In this document: in pieces, positions 44,782 to 54,701 of the stretch
Position numbering within the stretch: the stretch's first letter is position 1
Layout: each line of letters starts with the position of its first letter
From: CAYQUC01 sp964514215
Lineage (GTDB): Bacteria; Pseudomonadota; Gammaproteobacteria; UBA6429; Thiohalophilaceae
Reading direction: 5' to 3'
Assembly (NCBI GenBank): GCA_964514215.1
Contig: CAZEPW010000014.1
Location: 4,949 to 68,948, forward strand
DNA: 64,000 bases
The notes under the pieces: generated by a model
What the model was told of the DNA's origin: nothing
Databases searched by the model: none
The model's input: only the letters and a program-made list of their open reading frames with translations
Translations under genes and position numbers: made by a program

Positions 44782-45192
44782 TTATTTAATAATTTCCACC
44801 TTACTACTTTTATTATCAACTAAATTTATTTCAAGTTTAGTTGGACTCCATTTATGTACCGTATCATGGGCTTCAATAAAAACCACTTTGATATTATTAG
44901 GAATATCCACTCTTGACAAACTTCGAGTAAAAGGCTGTTCATTCACATGCGGATGATATAATGTTCTTTTAGCTATTTCTTTTCCATTGACATCAACAAT
45001 CCGCCAGGCATCAGCATAATGCTTCCACCCCGTATCGTTGTGTTTTAACGTCACATCAACCGACCAACTTACACCAACTGCTCGGAACACTGCTTTTTCT
45101 ATTGCAACTTCATTAGCATAAAGTAAATTCGTACTCATGAGTGATACAAAAACAACTGCCAATGATAAATATTTTCTTAAACCAAAACACAT
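44782..45192 (-). CDS. Conserved exported protein, unknown function
   Basis: A 136-aa protein with a signal peptide ending LLYA-N (about 26). The mature part has a distinctive conserved core (VTLKHNDTGWKHYADAWRIV, LYHPHVNEQPFTRSL, FIEAHDTVHKWSP) rich in His and Trp. I recognise the pattern as a widespread proteobacterial family without assigned function. The histidines could bind metal. It is 14 nt upstream of the protease gene and probably cotranscribed. Confidence 0.72.
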   Translation of the reverse strand: MCFGLRKYLSLAVVFVSLMSTNLLYANEVAIEKAVFRAVGVSWSVDVTLKHNDTGWKHYADAWRIVDVNGKEIAKRTLYHPHVNEQPFTRSLSRVDIPNNIKVVFIEAHDTVHKWSPTKLEINLVDNKSSKVEIIK

Positions 45193-45248
45193 AGTTAAAC
45201 CTCATCTGTAGATAATAAGTTTAGACCTTATTTTAAATAATTGTATTT

Positions 45249-45770
45249 CTAAAACAAAGCTATCGAGTTTATTGTATCAAATATCCCGAAATAAATTAGT
45301 ATATGCATACATACTAAAGCATACACTCCGGCTAAAACATCATCAATCATAATCCCAAAGCCACCACTTACTTTTTCATCTAAAATATGAATCGGCCAAG
45401 GTTTAAAAACATCGAATACTCTAAACATAAAAAAACCAACGACTATATAAACCCAACCAGAGGGCAGCGCAATCATCGTAATAAAATATCCGACAAATTC
45501 ATCCCATACAATGGCTCCATGATCATGCACACCTAATGCCTTAGAAGTAACATCACAAATATACACCCCCAGCGCAAAAGTCAAAGCGACCATCATCAAA
45601 TAATAACCAATTGGTAGCGACTGCATGTAATAATAAAAAGGAATGGCTGCTAGTGTACCAAAGGTTCCCGATGCAAACGGTGATAAGCCACTACCAAAAC
45701 CAAAACTTAATAAATGAATCGGGTTTAATAGCAGTTTAAATGGCACAGCCGCTCTAAAATATTTAATCAT
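45249..45770 (-). CDS. pgpA: Phosphatidylglycerophosphatase A
   Basis: A 173-aa membrane enzyme starting MIKYFRAAV just after thiL; a longer frame to 45833 would overlap thiL. The conserved GFGSGLSPFASGTFGTLAA, HDHGAIVWDEFVGY and FRVFDVFKPWPI motifs and several helices match PgpA. It dephosphorylates phosphatidylglycerophosphate. Gene order nusB-thiL-pgpA is canonical and the length equals E. coli's. Confidence 0.93.
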   Translation of the reverse strand: MIKYFRAAVPFKLLLNPIHLLSFGFGSGLSPFASGTFGTLAAIPFYYYMQSLPIGYYLMMVALTFALGVYICDVTSKALGVHDHGAIVWDEFVGYFITMIALPSGWVYIVVGFFMFRVFDVFKPWPIHILDEKVSGGFGIMIDDVLAGVYALVCMHILIYFGIFDTINSIALF

Positions 45771-45777
45771 GTTATTT

Positions 45778-46770
45778 TTACTCTTTAAAATGCTCATATC
45801 CACTATTTTGATAATTGAATGGTTTATTATCAAAATAACATTTAACTATTTTATCTTTATCAATCACACCAATTTTAGTTATTGGTATTTCAAGTTGTTT
45901 AGAAATAATATCAATAGCCGAGCGATATTTTTTGGCTGCGGTAAAACACAATTCATAATCATCACCAGAACCAAGAGCCATTTGATAATAATTTTCTCGT
46001 AAGCCACTATTTTTAAGTTCAATCGAAACAGGGAGTTGTTCAATATTAATCGTTGCACCACAGCCACTTAATTTAGTAATGTGTGTTAAATCTGCTAATA
46101 AACCATCGGAAATATCAATACAAGCATTTGCAAATGGCGCTAACAGTTGTCCAAGCTCAACCCGTGGCGATGGACGATTTAAACGTTTTATTAAATAATC
46201 TATATTTGTATCACTCAAATTAAGTTTATTTTTTATCGCGACTAATCCAGCACCGGCATCACCAAGAAAACCCGAAACATAAATATCATCATCAACGAGT
46301 GCTGAATGTCGATACATCACATTATTTTTATCCGTATAACCCGCTATTTGTAGCGTAATACTAAGATGCCCTTTCGTTGTATCACCACCAACTAAATCAA
46401 TATCATATTGCTGAGCAAGATCAAATAACCCTTGTGAAAATTCGTTAACCCACGATGAATTACTTTCTGGTAAAGTAAGCGCCAAAGTAAACCACGCAGG
46501 TGTTGCCCCCATAGCAGCTAAATCACTTAAATTAACGGCTAACGATTTATAACCAACATCATAAGCCGTTGTTGAAATAGGAAAATGAACACCAGATAAT
46601 AAAGTATCCACCGATATTACCAGCGTTGATTGATTAGACACATCGATAACAGCAGCATCATCACCGATGCCCTTGATGATGCTACTTGATTTGCATTGCT
46701 GCTTATTAAAATATCGTTCGATTATTTGGAATTCTGACTCGACTATTAAATGGGATGTTGAATTGGGCAT
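45778..46770 (-). CDS. thiL: Thiamine-monophosphate kinase
   Basis: A 330-aa enzyme starting MPNSTSHLIV (ATG at 46770; a TTG at 46785 is also in frame). Motifs GIGDDAAVIDV, VSVDTLLSGVHF, LVGGDTTKG and ISDGLLADL are typical of ThiL. It phosphorylates thiamine monophosphate to the diphosphate cofactor that Dxs needs. It lies between nusB and pgpA. Confidence 0.95.
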   Translation of the reverse strand: MPNSTSHLIVESEFQIIERYFNKQQCKSSSIIKGIGDDAAVIDVSNQSTLVISVDTLLSGVHFPISTTAYDVGYKSLAVNLSDLAAMGATPAWFTLALTLPESNSSWVNEFSQGLFDLAQQYDIDLVGGDTTKGHLSITLQIAGYTDKNNVMYRHSALVDDDIYVSGFLGDAGAGLVAIKNKLNLSDTNIDYLIKRLNRPSPRVELGQLLAPFANACIDISDGLLADLTHITKLSGCGATINIEQLPVSIELKNSGLRENYYQMALGSGDDYELCFTAAKKYRSAIDIISKQLEIPITKIGVIDKDKIVKCYFDNKPFNYQNSGYEHFKE

Positions 46771-46791
46771 CGTAAAGAATCGCAAATAATA

Positions 46792-47232
46792 TTATGAAGA
46801 TTTTTTTGATCGCGCCTTCACTTCGAGTTCACGTTCAATTAACGCAATTTTATCAAGCACGCCATTAATAAATTTATGCGCATCTTCTGCTCCAAATGTT
46901 TTAGCCAGTTCAATCGCTTCATTAATAACCGCACGGTAAGGCACATCAGGACGATGTGATAACTCATAACAACCTAATAACAAAATTCCTTTTTCAATTG
47001 GATCAATATCGCTATAAGAACGAGATATATAAGGAACTATTTTAGCTTCTAACTCAGAAACTAATGAGGGAACCTTGTATATGACTTCATCAAAAAAAAC
47101 AGCATCAATTTTTTTAAAATTGTATTCTTCATAAAATTGTTTTTTAATGTCCTCAATATCTAAACCACTGAGTTGCCATTGATATAAAGCTTGAACAGCA
47201 TAACGCCGCGCACGAGATCGTTTATTGCTCAT
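46792..47232 (-). CDS. nusB: Transcription antitermination factor NusB
   Basis: A 146-aa helical protein with RRYAVQALYQWQLSG and YRAVINEAIELAKTFG. It binds boxA RNA with NusE (S10) in rRNA antitermination. It follows ribH by 6 nt. suhB, whose product can join the same complex, is also in this window. Confidence 0.96.
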   Translation of the reverse strand: MSNKRSRARRYAVQALYQWQLSGLDIEDIKKQFYEEYNFKKIDAVFFDEVIYKVPSLVSELEAKIVPYISRSYSDIDPIEKGILLLGCYELSHRPDVPYRAVINEAIELAKTFGAEDAHKFINGVLDKIALIERELEVKARSKKSS

Positions 47233-47238
47233 AATTTA

Positions 47239-47712
47239 TTAATCAATTTTCCTAAGTACATTAACCATCTCAACAGCAGACATTGCGGCTTCTGCGCCTT
47301 TGTTACCAGCTTTAGTGCCAGCGCGTTCTATTGCCTGCTCAATAGAGTCGACAGTTAAAACACCAAACGAAATAGGTAAACCAGATTGCATCATCACTTG
47401 GCTTAGTCCTTTGGTACACTCACCAGCAACATATTCAAAATGTGGAGTGCCACCACGAATAACCGCGCCTAATGCAATAATGGCATCGTATTTTTTTGAG
47501 TTAGCCATTTTTTGAACAACCAGCGGCAATTCATAAGCACCAGGAACACGAATAATTTCTAAATCGTTGTCAGCAGCACCATGACGTAATAGAGTATCAA
47601 CAGCACCATCTAATAAACTCTCAACAACAAAACTATTAAATCGCGCAACGGCTAAACCAAATCGAATACCTCTAATGGTCAGTTCGCCTTCGATTGTCTT
47701 TATCTTAGACAT
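47239..47712 (-). CDS. ribH: 6,7-dimethyl-8-ribityllumazine synthase
   Basis: A 157-aa enzyme with VARFNSFVVESLLDGA, VPGAYELPL, ALGAVIRGGTPHFEYVA and GVLTVDS. It forms the lumazine precursor of riboflavin and assembles into large capsids. It lies between ribB and nusB. Confidence 0.97.
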   Translation of the reverse strand: MSKIKTIEGELTIRGIRFGLAVARFNSFVVESLLDGAVDTLLRHGAADNDLEIIRVPGAYELPLVVQKMANSKKYDAIIALGAVIRGGTPHFEYVAGECTKGLSQVMMQSGLPISFGVLTVDSIEQAIERAGTKAGNKGAEAAMSAVEMVNVLRKID

Positions 47713-47739
47713 TTTTAATTCCTCTATATCAATTATTAA

Positions 47740-48846
47740 TTAACTTTGTATGTATTCATCAATTTCTAAATCGAAACCGGATAAACCATGTAATTTTTTC
47801 GGTGCACTTAAAACACGCATATGGCGTATACCTAAATCACGCAAGATTTGAGCGCCAATACCAAAGGTTCGCAAATCGTCACTTGCCGTTGCTGAAACCG
47901 ATTCGCCAGTATCATCCTCAATTGCATAATTTTTTATTTGCTGCACAAGCTCATCAGTAGATTCAGGCAATCGCAGCATCACTAATACCCCCTGCCCTTC
48001 ATCAGCGATGCGTTTCAAAGCATCATCAAGCGGCCAACCACAGCCGTCATGTAAATTACTAAATAAATCACACAAACTATTTTGAATATGAACCCGAACT
48101 AACGGAGCGCTATCCAATATATCACCAAACACAATCGCAAAATGTAAACCTTCATCGATTAAGTTTTTATAAGCATGTAGTTTAAACTCTCCATGCTTTG
48201 TTACTAATTTAGAGCTTGCAACACACTCAATGGTTTTCTCATGTTGCATTCGATAATGGATTAAATCGGCTACTGTACCAATTTTGAGATCATGCTGCTT
48301 AGCAAACGTTTCTAAATCTGAGCGCCTCGCCATGCTGCCATCTTCATTTAAAATTTCAACAATAACCGCCGCCGGTTCATGCCCGGCTAATTTCGCTAAA
48401 TCACACCCTGCTTCAGTATGGCCAGCTCGTGTTAAAACACCGCCGGGTTTAGCCATTAATGGAAAAATATGCCCCGGTTGTACAATGTCTCGTGGTTTTG
48501 CATCAGCAGCCACCGCCATTTGAACCGTAACCGCACGATCAGCTGCTGAAATTCCGGTGGTCACACCATGCGCAGCTTCAATCGACATAGTAAAATTAGT
48601 GCCGTGCTGATCATTATTTTGTGACACCATTAATGGCAAATTTAATTGCTCGCAACGTTCCTGCGTTAACGTTAAACAAATCAACCCTCGACCATTGGTT
48701 GCCATAAAATTAATATCTTCAGGTTTTACAACACTGGCTGAAATTATTAAATCGCCTTCATTTTCACGATCTTCGTCATCCATTAAGATAACCATTTTTC
48801 CTTGTTTAAAATCTTCAATAATATCTTCAATGGAATTTAACTGCAT
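47740..48846 (-). CDS. ribB: RibB fused to a degenerate RibA-like domain (RibBX)
   Basis: A 368-aa protein. The N-terminal 200 residues form an intact 3,4-dihydroxy-2-butanone-4-phosphate synthase (DDEDRENEGDL, RAGHTEAGCDLA). The C-terminal 165 residues align with GTP cyclohydrolase II, but the zinc motif CX10CXC is not there: the region reads VRVHIQNSLCDLFSNLHDGC instead. The RibA activity is therefore probably lost, and a separate ribA should exist elsewhere. Such RibBX proteins are known in Gammaproteobacteria. It is part of the rib operon. Confidence 0.9.
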   Translation of the reverse strand: MQLNSIEDIIEDFKQGKMVILMDDEDRENEGDLIISASVVKPEDINFMATNGRGLICLTLTQERCEQLNLPLMVSQNNDQHGTNFTMSIEAAHGVTTGISAADRAVTVQMAVAADAKPRDIVQPGHIFPLMAKPGGVLTRAGHTEAGCDLAKLAGHEPAAVIVEILNEDGSMARRSDLETFAKQHDLKIGTVADLIHYRMQHEKTIECVASSKLVTKHGEFKLHAYKNLIDEGLHFAIVFGDILDSAPLVRVHIQNSLCDLFSNLHDGCGWPLDDALKRIADEGQGVLVMLRLPESTDELVQQIKNYAIEDDTGESVSATASDDLRTFGIGAQILRDLGIRHMRVLSAPKKLHGLSGFDLEIDEYIQS

Positions 48847-48887
48847 GTTACACGTCCTGATTCTTTTCTTAATGTATTAAAATTAAT

Positions 48888-49544
48888 TTATTTTATAAAG
48901 CCAGAAGCAGCTAAAAATGCTTCATCAATTTTACTGCCTGTCACCGCAGCATTATCACCTAACATCAAACGCTCTAGATAACGCGCAATAACATCAACCT
49001 CCAAATTCACATGAGTGCCTTTTTGATAAGCATCCATATTGGTTTCTTGCAAAGTATGCGGCACTATATTTAAACTAAATGATGCACCATCAACATTATT
49101 CACCGTCAAACTAATACCATTAACACAAATAGAGCCTTTTACTGCAATGTATTTTGCTAATTCCGCTGGCGCTTGAATAACAAAGCTTTCGGAACGACCA
49201 TCGCTAAAACGTTCGGTAATTGTTCCGATACCATCAACATGACCACTAACAAGATGACCACCCAGTCGAGTCATCGGAGTCAGTGCCTTTTCTAAATTAA
49301 CGGCTAGACCAATCGCTAAATCAGCAAAAGTAGTACACGTTAATGTTTCATTTGACACATCAGCCGTAAAAGAATCTTTACTTAATTCAACAGCAGTAAG
49401 ACACACACCATTAACCGCAATACTGTCACCTAATTGAACATCACTTAAATCAAGTTTGTTACACTCCACCTGCAAACGAATATCATCACCTTGCGGGTTA
49501 ATCGCCTTTATATGTCCTATTGCCTGAATTATTCCGGTAAACAT
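48888..49544 (-). CDS. ribE: Riboflavin synthase, alpha chain
   Basis: A 218-aa enzyme made of two similar beta-barrel halves, each with an MFTGI-like or SGHVDG/GISLTV segment (MFTGIIQAIG; LGGHLVSGHVDGIG; CVNGISLTVN). It dismutates two lumazines to riboflavin. It is 5 nt after ribD. No FMN riboswitch fits in the 41-bp gap before ribB. Confidence 0.96.
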   Translation of the reverse strand: MFTGIIQAIGHIKAINPQGDDIRLQVECNKLDLSDVQLGDSIAVNGVCLTAVELSKDSFTADVSNETLTCTTFADLAIGLAVNLEKALTPMTRLGGHLVSGHVDGIGTITERFSDGRSESFVIQAPAELAKYIAVKGSICVNGISLTVNNVDGASFSLNIVPHTLQETNMDAYQKGTHVNLEVDVIARYLERLMLGDNAAVTGSKIDEAFLAASGFIK

Positions 49545-49549
49545 CTAAA

Positions 49550-50692
49550 TTAATCTTCCATTTTTGAAAAAGTAGCTCGAATTCGCCAATCAACCCCAAT
49601 TGCGCGTTGTTCAATAATATTCAGCGATATTTTTTGATTCATACTATCCAAATTTGATAAGTTAAATATACCTCTGGATTTATTACCTAATAAAATAGGT
49701 GCCATGTAGATCACCAATTCATCAATCAAACCGGCTTGAAGCATCGCGCCACTGAGTGTAGCACCGGCTTCGAGTAATACTTCATTAATTTCTAATTGAC
49801 CTAAGTAATCAACAATCATTCCTAAATCAAGGTTGTTGCCCTTTTGCTGAATGTTAATCACTTCAATTCCGTGTTTAGCAAAACGTTGTCTATCACCTTC
49901 ATCATCTCGACCGGTAAATATAATTGTCTTACCTTGTTGCGATAAAATTTTTGCATCAAGCGGTGTGCTTAAATGAGTGTCAATAATAGCGCGTAATGGT
50001 TGTTGTAAAATACCATCTATTCGAACAGTCATCGAAGGATCATCCGCTAAAATAGTTCCAACCCCGGTTAGAATACACGAACTGCGCGCTCGTAGCTTTT
50101 GAACATCATGCCGCGCATCTTCTGATGTTATCCATTTACTTTCACCCGACGCTAAGGCAGTTCGTCCATCTAAACTCATGGCCATTTTATTAATAACCCG
50201 AGGTCTACCGGTTTGCATTCTTTTAATATAACCCGGGTTCAATTGTTCGGCTTGAGCTTGCAACACACCAACTTCAACCTCAATATTATTATCTTTTAAT
50301 TCCTGAACACCTTGGCCAGACACTAAAGGATTTGGATCTAACATAGCAACAAGCACTTTTTCAACTTGCGCTTTAACTAAAGCCGTACTACACGGTCCGG
50401 TTCGTCCCTTATGACTACAAGGCTCTAAAGACACGTAAACTGTTGCACCCTTAACATTAGTAATGCCAGCATCATTAAGCGCATTAATTTCGGCATGCTC
50501 TTTACCCGCTTCAATATGCCAGCCCTCACCGATGATTTCATTATCTTTTACAATAACACAACCCACACACGGGTTTGGATAAGTCGTATAAGCACCGCGT
50601 TCAGCCAAACGAATGGCACGCGCCATAAACTCGCGATCGTTTGCATATTGATTTTTTGACAATATAATATTAACTCTATTACGCATCGTCAT
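49550..50692 (-). CDS. ribD: Bifunctional riboflavin deaminase/reductase
   Basis: A 380-aa protein. The N-terminal deaminase domain has the zinc site HAEINAL and PCSHKGRTGPC; the C-terminal reductase domain begins near RPRVINKMAMSLDGRTA. It catalyses the second and third riboflavin steps. The frame opens 14 nt inside nrdR and has a 22-residue extension before FMARAIRLAERG, so the true start may be a little downstream. Confidence 0.95.
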   Translation of the reverse strand: MTMRNRVNIILSKNQYANDREFMARAIRLAERGAYTTYPNPCVGCVIVKDNEIIGEGWHIEAGKEHAEINALNDAGITNVKGATVYVSLEPCSHKGRTGPCSTALVKAQVEKVLVAMLDPNPLVSGQGVQELKDNNIEVEVGVLQAQAEQLNPGYIKRMQTGRPRVINKMAMSLDGRTALASGESKWITSEDARHDVQKLRARSSCILTGVGTILADDPSMTVRIDGILQQPLRAIIDTHLSTPLDAKILSQQGKTIIFTGRDDEGDRQRFAKHGIEVINIQQKGNNLDLGMIVDYLGQLEINEVLLEAGATLSGAMLQAGLIDELVIYMAPILLGNKSRGIFNLSNLDSMNQKISLNIIEQRAIGVDWRIRATFSKMED

Positions 50693-51194
50693 CGTCCTCA
50701 GATGGCAGTAGTGAAATTTGACGTTTTTTTGCTTCTCCAGTTGGTACGTGTTTTAGTTTTTCAATTTCATCTTCAAACGCACTTACATCTTGAAAACTTC
50801 GATAGACTGATGCAAATCGAACATAAGCAACTTGATCTAAATCACGTAGCTCATTCATCACCCACTCACCAATTATTGCAGTTTCAATTTCCCGATCGCC
50901 ATTACTGCGAACTCGCTTCATGATTTTACTAATGGCAATTTCAACATCGTCGGTATCAACCGGCCTTTTTTCTAACGCCCTTAAAATACCCGAATGTAAC
51001 CGCTCTTCACTAAACGGAACTCGATTACCATCTCGTTTAATAACACGCGGTAAAATTAATTGTGCGGTTTCAAATGTGGTAAAACGCTCATAACAAGCTA
51101 AGCATTCTCGTCGTCGACGTACTGCCGTGCCCTCGTTGGTTAAACGCGAGTCATTTACTTTAGTATCATCGTGTCCGCAAAATGGGCAATGCAT
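50679..51194 (-). CDS. nrdR: Ribonucleotide reductase regulator NrdR
   Basis: A 171-aa repressor with the zinc ribbon CPFCG-x24-28-CLAC (residues 3-35), the ATP-cone RVIKRDGNRVPFSEERL and the conserved VAYVRFASVYRSF. It senses dATP/ATP and represses ribonucleotide reductase genes. It leads the rib operon and overlaps ribD. glyA lies just upstream. Confidence 0.97.
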   Translation of the reverse strand: MHCPFCGHDDTKVNDSRLTNEGTAVRRRRECLACYERFTTFETAQLILPRVIKRDGNRVPFSEERLHSGILRALEKRPVDTDDVEIAISKIMKRVRSNGDREIETAIIGEWVMNELRDLDQVAYVRFASVYRSFQDVSAFEDEIEKLKHVPTGEAKKRQISLLPSEDDDDA

Positions 51195-51240
51195 TAAAAC
51201 AACCTTTACTTAATTTTTTTTAATAAAACTAATCAAAATA

Positions 51241-52497
51241 TTAATGTTCATACACTGGAAATTCAGCACAAATATCGAGGGCTTTTTGTTTTACCGTTGC
51301 AATCATATCTTGGTTCGTAACATCATCAAGAATATCACACATCCAACCCGCTAACTGTTCCGATTGCGTTTCTTTAAAGCCACGCGTAGTAATCGCTGGT
51401 GTGCCAACACGAATACCGCTGGTCACAAATGGTGATTGCGGATCATTAGGTACCGCATTCATATTAACCGTGATATTAGCGGCACCTAAAGCCGCATCAG
51501 CAGCCTTACCGGTTAATCCTTTTTTAATAAAATCAACTAAAAATAAATGATTGTCAGTACCACCGGAAACAATATCAAAACCACGTTTAATAAATACTTT
51601 ACTCATGGCCTGAGCATTTAAAATAACTTGGTGCTGATACGTTTTAAACTCAGGCTCTAATGCTTCTTTAAACGCAACGGCTTTCGCTGCAATAATGTGC
51701 ATTAACGGCCCACCTTGTGTTCCCGGAAAGACTAATGAATTAAATTTCTTTTCAAGTTCAGGATTAGATTTTGCCAATATAATTCCACCACGTGGGCCGC
51801 GTAAGGTTTTATGTGTTGTTGACGTTGTTACGTCGGCAATTTGAACAGGAGAAGGATATTCACCCGTTGCTACTAAACCAGCCACATGCGCCATATCAAC
51901 CATTAAATATGCCCCAACTTTATCCGCAATATCACGAAATCGCTGCCAGTCCATAATACGCGAATAAGCAGAGAAACCTGCCACTATCATTTTAGGTTTA
52001 TGCTCCAAAGCCAGTTTTTCTACTTGCTCATAATCAACTTCACCAGTTGCTTCATTCAAACCATATTGAATAGCATTAAATAACTTACCCGAAAAGTTGA
52101 CCTTTGAGCCATGCGTTAAATGGCCGCCATGGGCTAAGCTCATTCCTAACACCGTATCACCAGCATTTAATAATGCGAAATAAACCGCTGCATTCGCTTG
52201 CGAACCAGAATGTGGCTGAACATTGGCATAATCGGCATCAAACAGTTTTTTAACACGATCAATCGCTAATTGCTCCGCAACATCAACGTTCTCACAACCA
52301 CCGTAATAGCGCTTACCAGGATAGCCTTCTGCGTATTTGTTCGTTAAAACCGAACCTTGAGCTTCCATCACACGCGGACTGGCGTAATTTTCAGACGCAA
52401 TTAATTCAATATGCTGTTCTTGTCTCGTGATTTCATTATTGATAGCCCCCAAAAGTTCATCATCGTAGCCTGCAATAGTTAACTCTTTTTTGAACAT
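51241..52497 (-). CDS. glyA: Serine hydroxymethyltransferase
   Basis: A 418-aa PLP enzyme; the lysine motif TSTTHKTLRGPRGG and HIELIASENYASP are intact. It converts serine and tetrahydrofolate to glycine and methylene-THF, which PanB uses. It is followed 46 nt later by nrdR, the usual order. Confidence 0.97.
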   Translation of the reverse strand: MFKKELTIAGYDDELLGAINNEITRQEQHIELIASENYASPRVMEAQGSVLTNKYAEGYPGKRYYGGCENVDVAEQLAIDRVKKLFDADYANVQPHSGSQANAAVYFALLNAGDTVLGMSLAHGGHLTHGSKVNFSGKLFNAIQYGLNEATGEVDYEQVEKLALEHKPKMIVAGFSAYSRIMDWQRFRDIADKVGAYLMVDMAHVAGLVATGEYPSPVQIADVTTSTTHKTLRGPRGGIILAKSNPELEKKFNSLVFPGTQGGPLMHIIAAKAVAFKEALEPEFKTYQHQVILNAQAMSKVFIKRGFDIVSGGTDNHLFLVDFIKKGLTGKAADAALGAANITVNMNAVPNDPQSPFVTSGIRVGTPAITTRGFKETQSEQLAGWMCDILDDVTNQDMIATVKQKALDICAEFPVYEH

Positions 52498-53012
52498 AAA
52501 AAACTCAGCCTCATTTAATTATTCTTAAAAAACAAATAGATAGATATAAAATAGTCATTTAGATTATTACTATAAAATGAACAAACAAGCTCACAAATGC
52601 GATTAGTATCATCAATATTCAAGCCTGTTTCAAATTGATTTTGAACAGATTAATCCAGATTTTAGGAGCTAAATAGTAACCGAAAGAGACCTGAAAATAC
52701 ACGAAAATTGAACCACTTAGGCGATAAATTGCATAGAAAGCCAGCTGATTAGGTAGAATCAAAATAGCAGGCATAAAAAAAGCCCCACCAAACGGTGGGG
52801 CTAAGTACCAGTCGCAAAACATGAGGTTTTTAAAATGCGGTATTACCCACCCCTCACTAATATTGCTCAACATTCATTAATTTAAAATGTTTCACAATAT
52901 ATCCAATTAACCCAGCAAATAATATATTGGCTAGATTCTCCGGATTCGGTATTTCAAAAAGCAAATTACTTTTTGACAAATTGTTATGAGAATAAAATTA
53001 ATTACCCTCGTC
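52498..53012. other. 515-bp intergenic region upstream of glyA
   Basis: Contains the glyA promoter region and a strong terminator listed separately. An imperfect hairpin (minus strand CTGTTCAAA with TTTGAAACAG) lies near 52628-52650 in the glyA leader. An 84-codon minus-strand frame at 52619-52873 spans the terminator hairpin and lacks family features, so it is not taken as a gene. Confidence 0.5.
52775..52802 (-). terminator. Rho-independent terminator
   Basis: On the minus strand AGCCCCACC (52802-52794) and GGTGGGGCT (52789-52781) form a 9-bp GC-rich stem with a 4-nt loop, followed by TTTTTTT. The nearest upstream gene on this strand ends at 53013, about 210 nt away, so the spacer may be a long 3' UTR or encode a small RNA. 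Confidence 0.92.
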
Positions 53013-53969
53013 TTAATTATCTTCTTCTAGAGTGCCACCGGCAGCAAATGTTAATGCCGTTTCAATTGCTGATGGAGCGCACATGATAGAAGCAAAACTA
53101 TTACTACCCATCATCGATAAGTCAGGGAAACTAATCGCAATTCTAAATTCAGCCGGTAAGGCATAAACCTTGTTATCAACAACAGCCATCTCATAAGGGA
53201 GGTGGCCTGTGGAACGAAGCTTTTTAAAATCAATTTGCTTCATAATGTAGTTATCACCACTACATTCCGTTTCATCCGTTGAGCCTTTTAAAGTAACCGC
53301 AAAAAGTGAAGATTTGGTGCCCTCAAGATCAATTCGAGCAATTTTAGAGGTTTCACCTTTACCTGCCTTTAAGGCTTTTTCAACACCCGCAAGCGCTTCA
53401 TCGTGAGTTTTATATTCAGCTAAAACTAATCGATCGTAAAAATAAGGCATTAACCATTTATATTGGTAGTCACGTAATTTTTCAGATGTCAGCCCTTTTT
53501 CAGAGCCATAACTTTTTTTCATGCCTAACGTTTTTTGTAATAAAGCACTCACCCCAGCTAAATCGGATTTCATTCGGTAAGCATGTGAATAGTAGGTTGG
53601 GTTAGTATAAGCAATCTGCACGTCTTTATTGTCTTGCGTTAAGGTCACACGCTGCACAAGACCGAAGATACCATAAGGCGTTTGCTTAGCCGCATCACTT
53701 AATGCCTTATTCGTTACCAATAAAATTACAACTGAAGGATAGGGGCTGTATTCCCCTGCAACAGTAAAGCCAGCATCCGTTAATTGTTTTTTAGTTGCAA
53801 TTGCTTGTTCTTGAAGCACACCAGAGACAACTTTTGAAAGATAAAAAGGTTTTAATAATTCTTCCGCTGTAACAGAGAAAGGTAAAACTAAGATTAGGTT
53901 AAACACGAAAATTCTAATTACCGTTGTTAAACTAAAACTATGCACAAAGTATCTTCTAATATTTTTCAT
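53013..53969 (-). CDS. Exported protein, unknown function
   Basis: A 318-aa protein from ATG at 53969, which is preceded by GGAAG; an upstream frame to 54047 is less likely. A signal peptide ends near SVTA-E (about residue 35). The mature protein alternates alpha and beta segments, including KKQLTDAGFTVAGEYSPYPS and LAGVSALLQKTLG, vaguely like DUF302-type folds. Two cysteines lie near the C-terminus (TECSG and IMCAP). I do not recognise the family. It ends in an acidic tail, LEEDN. Confidence 0.7.
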   Translation of the reverse strand: MKNIRRYFVHSFSLTTVIRIFVFNLILVLPFSVTAEELLKPFYLSKVVSGVLQEQAIATKKQLTDAGFTVAGEYSPYPSVVILLVTNKALSDAAKQTPYGIFGLVQRVTLTQDNKDVQIAYTNPTYYSHAYRMKSDLAGVSALLQKTLGMKKSYGSEKGLTSEKLRDYQYKWLMPYFYDRLVLAEYKTHDEALAGVEKALKAGKGETSKIARIDLEGTKSSLFAVTLKGSTDETECSGDNYIMKQIDFKKLRSTGHLPYEMAVVDNKVYALPAEFRIAISFPDLSMMGSNSFASIMCAPSAIETALTFAAGGTLEEDN

Positions 53970-54701
53970 AAAGTGGCTTCCGTAGTATTTTTGTATGTAA
54001 GTTATATTTTTTTTATTATTTTCCAGAATTCTCAGTAAACTGCTCAAAACACAGCAAAAATGTTAAAACAGACAGAATTCTGCAATTACCAACTTGTTTG
54101 TTGCAAAAAAGACACATGGGTATTTTTTGTGCAACAGAAAATATAGCAGGTAGCAACATCATCCCCACTTAACACGCATACTGTCAAGTTGTTTTTTTGT
54201 AAAAAATACTAACCGTTTTTTAGTTATACAATTAAAACAACCGATAAAAAATCAAGAAATATTATTATAAACCATTGAAATAAATAACAATAAATATTAT
54301 CATTTATTACGTTAGATTAACAAAACATAACAAAAAATAGGCAATAAACTTAAAAAATTACGTGATAATAGCTTAAAATATCAATAATTATTAGTAAAAA
54401 TAAGATATATATAAAGTATAAAAATATATCAATAATAAACAGTACCTTGAAACAATACAGACACATTTAAAATACATTTTTATAAAATCAGTAGAAACTG
54501 ATGTTAAACGCAATTTATCAAATTACCATGGTATTTTAAGTTTTTTAATTCAAAAAAATTAAATTTTACTTAACGGTCCAAAAGTTAAAATCTAAAAAAT
54601 AAATGTGATAAACGTTTTAGTTTTGGCTAATTAATTTGTGGAAACTTATAAAATGCGATACAAATACAAAATATCTAGAAACAGATAAAAATTTAAATAC
54701 T

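Noticed and set aside
48847..48887. Possible FMN riboswitch before ribB
   Set aside because: The gap is only 41 bp, too short for the aptamer, and no RFN-like sequence is visible.
52619..52873. Minus-strand 84-codon frame upstream of glyA
   Set aside because: It spans a strong terminator hairpin, has no ribosome site and no recognisable domain.
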